The position numbers were made by a program, and so were the translations under genes. Below, in pieces: positions 7,064 through 13,320 of a stretch of DNA of 42,219 bases. The notes below the pieces were generated by a model. It was not told the DNA's origin. It did not search any database and saw nothing but the letters and a program-made list of their open reading frames with translations. Positions within the stretch are counted from its first letter, which is position 1. Every line of letters starts with the position of its first letter. The stretch is from Candidatus Margulisbacteria bacterium GWF2_35_9 (GTDB lineage: Bacteria; Margulisbacteria; Riflemargulisbacteria; GWF2-35-9): positions 1 through 42,219 of the forward strand of contig MFRH01000090.1 of NCBI GenBank assembly GCA_001783275.1. Direction: 5' to 3'.

Positions 7064-8023
7064 TTAAAAAATTATATTTAATACCCATCCATTAATTGTG
7101 AAAAGAACTAGTAGCAATATAAAAAATGTTATTAGCAACCGAGGTTTCATTACCTGTTTTAGCATCATGAATTCTGGAAAACTTGCTGCTGACATACTCA
7201 TCATGAATGCTATCGCTGTTCCTATTGGCAGCCCTTTGTTGATTAAACTTTGAGCGACAGGTATCACTCCATTAACGTTGCTATATAATGGTATTCCTGT
7301 TAGTACAACCAGTGGTACATTCCACCATGCTCTGCCATGAAAATAAGTGCTGATAAATTCTTCGGGAATATATCCGTGGAGCAGTGCTCCTAATCCGACA
7401 CCAATTATAATGTATTTCCAAACCCTGCCTACGATTTCTTGTAACTCATATTTAGCAAATTCATGCCTGTCCTTTAAAGAAAGCTGTTTTTTTTCTGCTA
7501 CACGTTGTTGTATGTCATTTTGTTTGAAAACAAGTAGATGCTTTTCCGCTTTTGTTGCGTCAAAGAACCAGCCACCTACTATTCCAGATATCATGCCGAT
7601 AACTACATAGATAATCATAAATTTTAATCCTAGAATACTGCCTAATAAAAGTACTGCTACCTCATTTATCATTGGTGATGTTATAAGGAACGACATTGTA
7701 ATTCCAATTGGAATATTTGCTTGAGTAAATCCTAAGAATAAAGGAATGCTGGAGCAGGAACAAAACGGCGTTATTGCACCAAAGATCGATGCTAAAAAGT
7801 ATCCGATAAACCTATTCTTGCCAGATAGATAATCTCTTATAGTTTCAATGTTAATGGATGCCCGTATGACAGCAATTCCATAAACCATAATTACAAGTAA
7901 TACAAATATTTTTGATGTATCTTCTATAAAGAAATGGATGCTTTTTGCTAGATGAGAGTTCGCATTCATGTTGAAGAGATCATAAGTTAAATAGTCAGCA
8001 AGCACTGTAAATATTCTTAACAT
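7064..8023 (-). CDS. arsP: ArsP-type permease (DUF318/PF03773)
   Basis: A membrane protein of about 319 residues with two blocks of hydrophobic helices separated by a charged cytoplasmic loop (about 165-195; KQLSLKDRHEFAKYELQE). Diagnostic is GAITPFCSCSSIPLFLGF, the cysteine-containing motif of this permease family, mirrored in the second half by TGIPLYSNVNGVIPVAQSL. ArsP proteins studied elsewhere export trivalent organoarsenicals; other members are uncharacterised, so the substrate here is inferred. I choose ATG 8023 over the track's TTG 8026, because the AAGGAG overlapping the end of arsR is six bases upstream of it. It is second in the operon, after its regulator. Confidence 0.85.
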   Translation of the reverse strand: MLRIFTVLADYLTYDLFNMNANSHLAKSIHFFIEDTSKIFVLLVIMVYGIAVIRASINIETIRDYLSGKNRFIGYFLASIFGAITPFCSCSSIPLFLGFTQANIPIGITMSFLITSPMINEVAVLLLGSILGLKFMIIYVVIGMISGIVGGWFFDATKAEKHLLVFKQNDIQQRVAEKKQLSLKDRHEFAKYELQEIVGRVWKYIIIGVGLGALLHGYIPEEFISTYFHGRAWWNVPLVVLTGIPLYSNVNGVIPVAQSLINKGLPIGTAIAFMMSMSAASFPEFMMLKQVMKPRLLITFFILLLVLFTINGWVLNIIF

Positions 8024-8026
8024 CAA

Positions 8027-8368
8027 TTACTCCTTTGGTATCATTTCTCTATCGACGGACTTAATTTGTTCGATATCTTTTTGGATTATTTCGTCACTGC
8101 CGAGCCATTCCGATAGTACGCTTAATAGAATTTTTTCGTACGGTTGGGACGTAGGTGTTAAGTAGTAGTTTGTCCATAAGCCTTCTTGTTCACTCATAAT
8201 GAGACCGGCATCTTTCATTTTTTTTAAATGTTGCGAAACACTGGGTTGCTTAATTTGTAATACATAGGCTATTTCGCATACACAGCATCGTTTTGCTTCA
8301 AGCATCTTATATATACGAAGTCTGTTTTTATCAGATAATATCTTTAGAATTTGCTCTACTTTATTCAT
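8027..8368 (-). CDS. arsR: ArsR-family metalloregulator of the ars operon
   Basis: A winged-helix repressor of 113 residues from ATG 8368, chosen because GGATGGAGC is correctly spaced there; the track's upstream residues MIVIVLLYRQLPIW translate the promoter and operator. The helix before the recognition helix carries EAKRCCVCEIAYVLQIKQPS, with CCVC at the position where ArsR/SmtB proteins bind As(III)/Sb(III) or metals (ELCVCDL type), and SVSQHLKKMKDAGLI is the DNA-reading helix. A perfect palindrome overlaps its -10 box, so it should repress itself and the downstream operon until a thiophilic metalloid binds. The stop lies in the RBS of the permease gene. Confidence 0.9.
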   Translation of the reverse strand: MNKVEQILKILSDKNRLRIYKMLEAKRCCVCEIAYVLQIKQPSVSQHLKKMKDAGLIMSEQEGLWTNYYLTPTSQPYEKILLSVLSEWLGSDEIIQKDIEQIKSVDREMIPKE

Positions 8369-8382
8369 ATCGTGCTCCATCC

Positions 8383-8429
8383 ATATAGGCAGTTGCCTAT
8401 ATAATAAAACAATTACGATCAATATTCAA
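8383..8429 (-). promoter_or_regulatory. ars operon promoter with overlapping ArsR operator
   Basis: On the minus strand -35 TTGAAT (8424-8429), a 17-bp spacer and -10 TATTAT (8401-8406) form a good sigma-70-type promoter. ATATAGGCA GT TGCCTATAT (8383-8402) is a perfect 9-2-9 palindrome overlapping the end of the -10 box and the start site, ending just before the RBS. This position fits steric repression by ArsR. All elements are seen directly; regulator identity is inferred from adjacency. Confidence 0.8.
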
Positions 8430-8500
8430 TATGATTTTTTAAAAAATTCAACTTTTTTAATTTGTTTGTTGTCTATATGTTTAATTCCTATCTAATCATG

Positions 8501-8530
8501 TGGTCGGGCTTAGTGGACGATGTTCGAATC
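8501..8530. repeat. 30-bp core repeat, copy C
   Basis: It matches copies A and B (TGGTCGG, CTTAGTGGACGA, TGTTCGAA) with C-to-G and C-to-T substitutions. The flanks CCTATCTAATCATG and CATTGTGAGGGATAG pair only partly (CTATC/GATAG and a CATG/CATTG pair), a weaker version of the inverted arms of copy B. It lies in the gap upstream of the ars promoter. Confidence 0.8.
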
Positions 8531-8544
8531 ATTGTGAGGGATAG

Positions 8545-8568
8545 CAGTCAAATGACAGTCAAATAAGA
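8545..8568. repeat. tandem 11-mer, copy 2
   Basis: It is an exact 24-bp copy of 2904-2927 (CAGTCAAATGA + CAGTCAAATAA), in the same orientation and again next to a core repeat. The two composite repeats delimit the AlbA_2/RhuM remnants plus the whole ars operon. Confidence 0.8.
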
Positions 8569-8607
8569 ATTCTAAAATATTTCATTTTTTGCATCTATGT
8601 TTAAAAT

Positions 8608-8689
8608 TTGACATTTGTGGTATAGTATTAATATCTCAACTACCTATGGTAGAAGGAGTAACGAAAACGTCTCTATCGAGGCGTTTTTT
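8608..8689 (+). ncRNA. possible small RNA: promoter, hairpin and terminator
   Basis: The + strand has TTGACA (8608) and an extended -10, TGGTATAGT (8618-8626). These are too close together to act as one promoter; TAATAT 15 bp after TTGACA is an alternative -10. Then comes CTACC TAT GGTAG, an AGAAGGAGTAACG segment, and AACGTCTC-tatc-GAGGCGTT followed by TTTT, a convincing terminator. No sizable ORF fits between promoter and terminator. The terminator overlaps the 3' end of the opposite-strand nuclease-like gene and could equally serve that gene, since A-runs flank both sides. A short structured RNA or a decayed leader are both possible. Confidence 0.4.
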
Positions 8690-9164
8690 GCTTTATATAG
8701 GCAGTATATTCTTTTAATAGTTTATCCCTTGTATGCGAATATGTTACTGGGTATGCTGTCCATGGCAAAATATATCCTTTGCGTTTAGCTAGTACAACAA
8801 CATAATCTTTTTGTTCAAGCCATAAAACAATTCTTGTTTCACTTTTTCGTATATTCTCCCACACTTTAACCTCGGTTTTAGCTTCATTTAGAATGACAGG
8901 CTTTACCCAAGGCAATTTTGAGGCTCTGCTATATTCTATTGTTCTGGTCATTTCATCTTTTCCCTCTGTTATCATATGCCAAAAAGTAGCTTCTTTGTTA
9001 TCTTTTTTAGGGTGTTTCTTTAGAGCAAGTTTTTGCCCTCTGAAATTTGCCGGATCATTAATAAAATCTTCTGTGAATATTCTGTATAAAGCTTGAATAT
9101 AGGTTGCTTCTGTTACATTCTTTTGCTTGATAAACTCATTGGGTAGCCAGTTGAAATCTGCCAT
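8673..9164 (-). CDS. hypothetical protein, possible BECR-fold nuclease, partner of DUF3800
   Basis: I start at ATG 9164 (MADFNWLPNEF), whose first base is the last base of the DUF3800 stop (TAATG); GGAGA lies upstream. The 163 residues have a basic middle and an end TRIVLWLEQKDYVVVLAKRK followed by TAYPVTYSHTRDKLLKEY. This beta-strand pattern with a late TAYPV and His/Arg/Lys residues resembles phage-type barnase-EndoU-colicin-RelE (BECR) nucleases, but I recognise it only by general form, so the assignment is tentative. Its strict coupling to DUF3800 suggests that the two proteins work together. The terminator hairpin overlaps its last codons. Confidence 0.6.
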   Translation of the reverse strand: MADFNWLPNEFIKQKNVTEATYIQALYRIFTEDFINDPANFRGQKLALKKHPKKDNKEATFWHMITEGKDEMTRTIEYSRASKLPWVKPVILNEAKTEVKVWENIRKSETRIVLWLEQKDYVVVLAKRKGYILPWTAYPVTYSHTRDKLLKEYTAYIKQKTPR

Positions 9165-9868
9165 TAGTCTTGAGGTCTCCATTTAAAAATATTAAACTTA
9201 TTTTCCGTTAAATAGGTGCTTTTTAGCAAAGAATACTCTGAACGCTCCCGTATTCTCTCTACAATTTTAAGTTTAGATTCACTACTGGTTAAATTTCTAT
9301 TAGCATAACCAACCGCACCAACCAGTAAATCCGTTAATTGAAGCAACTCTATTTCATGAGATTTAACGATTTGGATTCTATTGATTATCCGTTCTTCATG
9401 GTGATCATAAAAATCATTTCGCAGTACCTCTTTTAGTTTCTTTACTTTGTGTCCACCACAGGTATCTTTTATATCAATATATATATTGTTTTTGGCATGG
9501 GGGTCTAAAATTCCTTTTAACATTCCAAAATACATTTTATAGTAAAAATCATCATGTGACTGCCCAAAACGAGTATGGTTAAGTTTTGTTTTATCCGGGA
9601 CTATCAAAACTCTAAATTGTAAGCTGTCATTATCAAAAAAGTAATCAATCAGATCAAGATAATAATTAATTTTTGATCTTGATGTTTTGATCCATTTTGT
9701 TTCCCAATTAAAATTTAATCTATGTTTTTTCTTAATATCTCTTAGCCTGGAAAATGCTTCCTGTTTCTTGTCTTCCAGACAGGAGATGGCTCCTAACACC
9801 ATAACATTACATTTGTCATTTTCAAGATGGCAGGATTCATCGCAATAAATATTAACTATCTTTGGCAT
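9164..9868 (-). CDS. DUF3800 domain protein
   Basis: A 234-residue protein with the DUF3800 landmarks: N-terminal IYCDESCHLENDKC (acidic residue in the first strand), NIYIDIKDTCGGHK in the middle, and the C-terminal HEIELLQLTDLLVGAVGYAN helix with the conserved aspartate. DUF3800 is predicted to have an RNase H-like fold with acidic catalytic residues and is common in phages and defence or accessory islands; its function is not settled. GGGAGG precedes ATG 9868 and lies inside a 36-aa upstream ORF that ends three bases before this start. Downstream it is coupled by TAATG to a possible nuclease gene. Confidence 0.85.
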   Translation of the reverse strand: MPKIVNIYCDESCHLENDKCNVMVLGAISCLEDKKQEAFSRLRDIKKKHRLNFNWETKWIKTSRSKINYYLDLIDYFFDNDSLQFRVLIVPDKTKLNHTRFGQSHDDFYYKMYFGMLKGILDPHAKNNIYIDIKDTCGGHKVKKLKEVLRNDFYDHHEERIINRIQIVKSHEIELLQLTDLLVGAVGYANRNLTSSESKLKIVERIRERSEYSLLKSTYLTENKFNIFKWRPQD

Positions 9869-9871
9869 TTT

Positions 9872-9982
9872 TTACACCTCCCTGAATTTAGTTAGCATAC
9901 CTCTACCAATTGTCGTGACAGTGTCACGACATTCTGGATTGTTTAACTCTGTTTGATTATCGTTGCTTTTTAATTTATTCAT
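9872..9982 (-). CDS. 36-aa ORF upstream of DUF3800, possible leader or small regulator
   Basis: This frame is too short for the ORF track. ATG 9982 follows AAAGGAAAAAT, and the peptide begins MNKLKSNDNQTELNNP and ends RGMLTKFREV. The stop TAA is three bases before the DUF3800 start, and the DUF3800 RBS (GGGAGG) is inside its last codons, so its translation would open or gate that RBS. A perfect palindrome (9911-9931) lies inside the frame. It could be a real small protein, a leader peptide, or chance; nothing in the sequence identifies a function. Confidence 0.45.
   Translation of the reverse strand: MNKLKSNDNQTELNNPECRDTVTTIGRGMLTKFREV
9911..9931. promoter_or_regulatory. perfect 10-1-10 palindrome upstream of DUF3800
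   Basis: TGTCGTGACA G TGTCACGACA is a perfect inverted repeat, typical of a dimeric helix-turn-helix operator. It lies 43 bp upstream of the DUF3800 start. No regulator gene is next to it, unless the regulator is encoded elsewhere or the cassette products bind it themselves. Confidence 0.7.
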
Positions 9983-10141
9983 ATTTTTCCTTTACTCCGC
10001 TTATACCTTTTTTGTTTTTCCGCATCATATCAAAAATAAACTCCTGATATCTTCGTTGAAAATAAGAATTGATTGCTTATATTGATTATTATAGTTGAAA
10101 TAAGTTTTTAGATAAAGGATTGCCTGCTCGACAAACCTCAT

Positions 10142-10218
10142 TGGTCGGGGTGGCCAGATTTGAACTGACGACCACTTGCCCCCCAGACAAGTGCGCTACC
10201 GGGCTGCGCTACACCCCG
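10142..10218 (-). tRNA. tRNA-Pro (GGG anticodon)
   Basis: The minus strand folds as a complete 77-base cloverleaf. The acceptor CGGGGTG pairs with CACCCCG, the D-arm is GCGC/GCGC, the anticodon stem CTTGT/GCAAG holds loop CTGGGGG (anticodon GGG), and the T-arm is GTCAG-TTCAAAT-CTGGC. The 3' CCA is encoded. It reads proline codon CCC. Its 3' end faces the accessory region, the usual geometry for islands integrated at tRNA genes, though no matching 3'-end duplicate of useful length was found. Confidence 0.97.
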
Positions 10219-10238
10219 ACATTCTGATAACAGAAAAT

Positions 10239-10244
10239 ATTATA
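10239..10244 (-). promoter_or_regulatory. -10 box of tRNA-Pro
   Basis: TATAAT on the minus strand ends 20 bases upstream of the mature tRNA 5' end, giving a precursor leader of about 14 bases. A weak TTTAGT lies 17 bp further upstream as -35. Confidence 0.5.
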
Positions 10245-10268
10245 GCGTTTATATACTTTTTACTAAAG

Positions 10269-10814
10269 TTATTTTTCTGAAGTTTTTGCAGGAGATACTA
10301 ATAAATGAACCAGTTGAAACACGATTAACGTCATCGTTTGATAAATAATCAACATATCATAATTTAGCACCCAGAAAAGCAATAAGGAAAAGCTGAAGAA
10401 CACAGTTTCAATAACCGTATTTGTTTTTCTTCGTTTTATTAATCCAAATCCATGTAATAACCCAAAAACGATTCCGAACCAGATATTCTGATAAAGTATA
10501 AATATAAGTGGGAATATACCCGTCTCTCTTGGGTTATCCTTCTGCCAGAAAGGAAAAACAATTCCTGAAAAAAATGCCAGCAACAGAAAATAATTCTCTG
10601 CTCGCAACACCATAATTAATACTATTATTTTTATTATTTCATAGGAAACTACATACCAAAACTGATAGAACTCCATATATTGGAGTACTTTTACTTTTTC
10701 ATTTAGTTTAAATCGAACAAGGGGTTTGCTTCCTTCTATTTGAGTTAATGCATACTTAATTCCAGGTAAGGTTGCGACAAAATAAACCAGTATCAGTCCA
10801 AGGACTAATATCAT
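10269..10814 (-). CDS. integral membrane protein, unknown (degenerate PlsY-like?)
   Basis: A 181-residue protein with about five hydrophobic segments. Its start overlaps the aspartokinase stop as ATGA, so the two genes are coupled. I do not recognise a family with confidence. The layout (opening ILVYFVATLPGIKYAL, a middle segment AFFSGIVFPFW, ending around FWVLNYDMLIIYQTMTLIVF) recalls acyl-phosphate:glycerol-3-phosphate acyltransferase PlsY (YLLGSIP..., GHxFP..., NYDSL). However, the PlsY glycine-rich catalytic loops (GSGN, GFKGGK) are absent, so it could not be a normal PlsY. It may be a diverged relative or unrelated. No gene follows before tRNA-Pro. Confidence 0.7.
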   Translation of the reverse strand: MILVLGLILVYFVATLPGIKYALTQIEGSKPLVRFKLNEKVKVLQYMEFYQFWYVVSYEIIKIIVLIMVLRAENYFLLLAFFSGIVFPFWQKDNPRETGIFPLIFILYQNIWFGIVFGLLHGFGLIKRRKTNTVIETVFFSFSLLLFWVLNYDMLIIYQTMTLIVFQLVHLLVSPAKTSEK

Positions 10815-12028
10815 TTTTCAAGTTCAAAGCCATCGTGAAGTAGCCTTACCGCTTTTTCCGTGTCCTTTGAATTAATGATACATGATACTTTTATTTCTGA
10901 GGTTGTTATCGAGTCGATATTTATTCCATTACCACCCAACATTGAAAACATTCTGGCAGCCACACCTGGACTTGACATCATTCCAACTCCAATAATGGAT
11001 ATCTTAGATACGTTATTATCATGAACAACATTTGAAGCTTTAATACTTTTCGCGTACTCTTTAGTAATCTCTAAGGCTTTTATTAAATCATCTCGTGAAA
11101 CGGTAAACGCAATGTCGTTATGACTATCTACCTGATTACTTTGGATGATCATATCCACATTAATTTTGGCATCTGCTAATTTAGTAAATAACTGGCCAGC
11201 AATACCTGGAACATCAGGAAGCTCCAGTATCGCAATTTTTGCAACATTTTCGTCATATGCTATTCCTGTCACCGGATTTTTTATTTCCATTTTTGAAACC
11301 TCCTTAACTATTGTTCCTTCGCTAAAATTATAACTGGATCTGACATGTATCTCTAAGCCATAAGCCTTTGCACCTTCAACTGCTCTTGGGTGTAGCACCT
11401 GTGCCCCAAGACTCGCCATTTCTAACATTTCATCATATGAAATTACTTTATGTTTTTTCGCATTTTTTATTAGCGACGGATTCGCAGTATAAACTCCATC
11501 CACGTCAGTATATATTTCACATACAGTTGCTTTTATTGCAGCTGCGATTACTACCGCGGAAGTATCTGACCCTCCCCGTCCTATCGTGGTTGTATCATCT
11601 TGACTATTTACACCTTGAAAACCGGTTACGATTACAACTTTCCCTAAAGTGAGTTCCTCTAGGATTCTCTCTGGCTTAACGTCGAGAATTTTAGCCTTAT
11701 TGTGAACATCTTCAGTATATACTCCTGCTTGTCTTCCGGTTAATGAAATTGCTTCATAACCCTGTTGGTGCAGTGCCATTGCCAAAAGTGACGCTGAAAC
11801 AGTTTCGCCTGTCGATATCAATGCGTCAAATTCTCTACCGGATGGAGCCGGCATAATTTCCATAGCTAATTTTACGAGTTCATCCGTTGTATGCCCCATT
11901 GCAGATACAATGACAACCATGTTATTGCCTTGTTCTTTTGCTTTAATTATACGATCGGCGACTCTTTTTATTTTGTTAGTATCTCCGACACTGGTTCCAC
12001 CATATTTCTGAACAATTATATTATCCAA
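10811..12028 (-). CDS. lysC: aspartate kinase
   Basis: A 405-residue monofunctional aspartokinase that phosphorylates L-aspartate in the first step to lysine, threonine and methionine. The kinase domain starts with VQKYGGTSVGDTNKI, followed by FDALISTGETVSASLLAMAL, TIGRGGSDTSAVVIAAAI and CEIYTDVDGVYTANP. The C terminus holds two ACT domains (about 265-400; AILELPDVPGIAGQLFTKLA and ISIIGVGMMSSPGVAARMFS), the usual feedback-control module. Length is normal for the single-chain alpha/beta type. GAAGGTG lies upstream of ATG 12028. The only close partner is the coupled membrane protein gene downstream; other pathway genes are not in the window. Confidence 0.97.
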   Translation of the reverse strand: MDNIIVQKYGGTSVGDTNKIKRVADRIIKAKEQGNNMVVIVSAMGHTTDELVKLAMEIMPAPSGREFDALISTGETVSASLLAMALHQQGYEAISLTGRQAGVYTEDVHNKAKILDVKPERILEELTLGKVVIVTGFQGVNSQDDTTTIGRGGSDTSAVVIAAAIKATVCEIYTDVDGVYTANPSLIKNAKKHKVISYDEMLEMASLGAQVLHPRAVEGAKAYGLEIHVRSSYNFSEGTIVKEVSKMEIKNPVTGIAYDENVAKIAILELPDVPGIAGQLFTKLADAKINVDMIIQSNQVDSHNDIAFTVSRDDLIKALEITKEYAKSIKASNVVHDNNVSKISIIGVGMMSSPGVAARMFSMLGGNGINIDSITTSEIKVSCIINSKDTEKAVRLLHDGFELEK

Positions 12029-12172
12029 GATGCTACACCTTCTTTCAATTGAATACGTTTCAACCCTCTTATAAACTGACTATGCTTCGCACAGAATTTA
12101 ATTCGGTCTTAGTTTTGCTAATCATACAATAAATATTATTAAAATTCACTAATAATTTTTGGGATTTTTTTG

Positions 12173-13312
12173 TTAATTAAGTATATAGCTCGCCACTGAA
12201 TCAATAATCTCTGTACTTTTTCCATTTGTGAGCTTTTCACTCGCGATTTTTAAGTCCTTTTTAACTTTATTCAAACCTGATTTTTCTTTAAACAACTCGT
12301 TGATATGTACTGCAACATCCTTTTCCCGATAGTTTTGTAAATACTCTTTAGCAATTTCCTTCCCCGCTAAAATATTTGTTAATGAAAAGTACTTGTATTT
12401 AAACTTCTTTAACGCTCTTTTTATTAACGGGAATGACAATCTATTGAATCGATACAGAATAACATGTGGCGTTTCTAAAATAGTTGTTTCAAGGCATATC
12501 GTGCCGGACGTCACTATCGCAAACTCGCTTTCCTCAAGCGTTTCATATGTTTGACTAAATCGTATCGGGATATCGAGCTTCGCTTCAGACAATATTTGTG
12601 TAATCTTATTTAGGAATTGCTTGTTTGGTAAATTGATTACAAATTGATATTTTTTATCGATATCTATTAAATACTTCATAATCTTAATCATCGAAGGGAA
12701 TACATATTTAATTTCCTGTTTTCTTGAACCTGGAAAGATTGAAATCAGCTTTTGCTTCGGACGAATTTTATTAACTTGATTTTCTTTATATTGCTTAATT
12801 ATATCAACAAGTGGGTGCCCATAATACACAACATCATCCGTATATTTTTTATAACTTTTATATTCATCCTTAAAAATTGCAACCATTTTGTCTGCGGTAG
12901 CAACAACTTTATTCATCCCCTTTTCAGAACCCCACACCCATTCCTGTGGCAAAATATAGTAGGCGATCGGAATATTCCGACGTTTAGCTTCCTTAGCCAT
13001 TATCATATTAAATCCTTGGTAATCGACACAAATTACGCGATCGATCTTTATTTTGTTAAATAGTGTGATAATTTTTTTGCGTAATTTTAATAAGGTAGGA
13101 ATCACGGTCAGCGCTTCTAAAAATCCGATGGTAGATTTTTTAGAAATATCGGCTATTATAACCGCGCCTTCCTTCTGAAGTTTCTCACTTCCTACTGCAT
13201 AAATGAGTACATCTGGAATTTGTTTTTTAATCGCCTTTATCAGGAACGATGCATGCAGATCGCCAGAAACTTCTCCAGTTAACACTAGCAATCTTTTTAT
13301 CGGTTCAGACAT
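12173..13312 (-). CDS. lpxB: lipid-A-disaccharide synthase
   Basis: A 379-residue GT19 glycosyltransferase that joins UDP-2,3-diacylglucosamine and lipid X to form the lipid A disaccharide at the inner face of the cytoplasmic membrane. Motifs seen: GEVSGDLHASFLIKAI at the N terminus, VDYQGFNMIMAKEAK, YYILPQEWVWG, YYGHPLVDII, ISIFPGSRKQEIKYVFP, and ATVTSGT-like AIVTSGTICLETTI near the nucleotide site. Length matches the family. It starts eight bases after the stop of the FabZ-LpxA fusion gene without a clear Shine-Dalgarno sequence, so it is probably coupled. With that gene it shows that the cell makes lipid A. Confidence 0.95.
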   Translation of the reverse strand: MSEPIKRLLVLTGEVSGDLHASFLIKAIKKQIPDVLIYAVGSEKLQKEGAVIIADISKKSTIGFLEALTVIPTLLKLRKKIITLFNKIKIDRVICVDYQGFNMIMAKEAKRRNIPIAYYILPQEWVWGSEKGMNKVVATADKMVAIFKDEYKSYKKYTDDVVYYGHPLVDIIKQYKENQVNKIRPKQKLISIFPGSRKQEIKYVFPSMIKIMKYLIDIDKKYQFVINLPNKQFLNKITQILSEAKLDIPIRFSQTYETLEESEFAIVTSGTICLETTILETPHVILYRFNRLSFPLIKRALKKFKYKYFSLTNILAGKEIAKEYLQNYREKDVAVHINELFKEKSGLNKVKKDLKIASEKLTNGKSTEIIDSVASYILN

Positions 13313-13320
13313 AAGTTAGA

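Noticed and set aside
10142-10218. tRNA-Pro as attachment site of the 1.2-10 kb accessory region
   Set aside because: Orientation fits, but no duplicated tRNA 3' end beyond the 7-base TGGTCGG shared with the core repeats was found, and no integrase gene is present.
11145-11652. Plus-strand ORFs inside aspartokinase and other long genes
   Set aside because: They are shadow frames opposite well-recognised proteins, without RBS or family features.
12029-12172. Gene or RNA between lpxB and aspartokinase
   Set aside because: Only AT-rich sequence with a possible TATAAG -10 for aspartokinase; no ORF or stable fold stood out.
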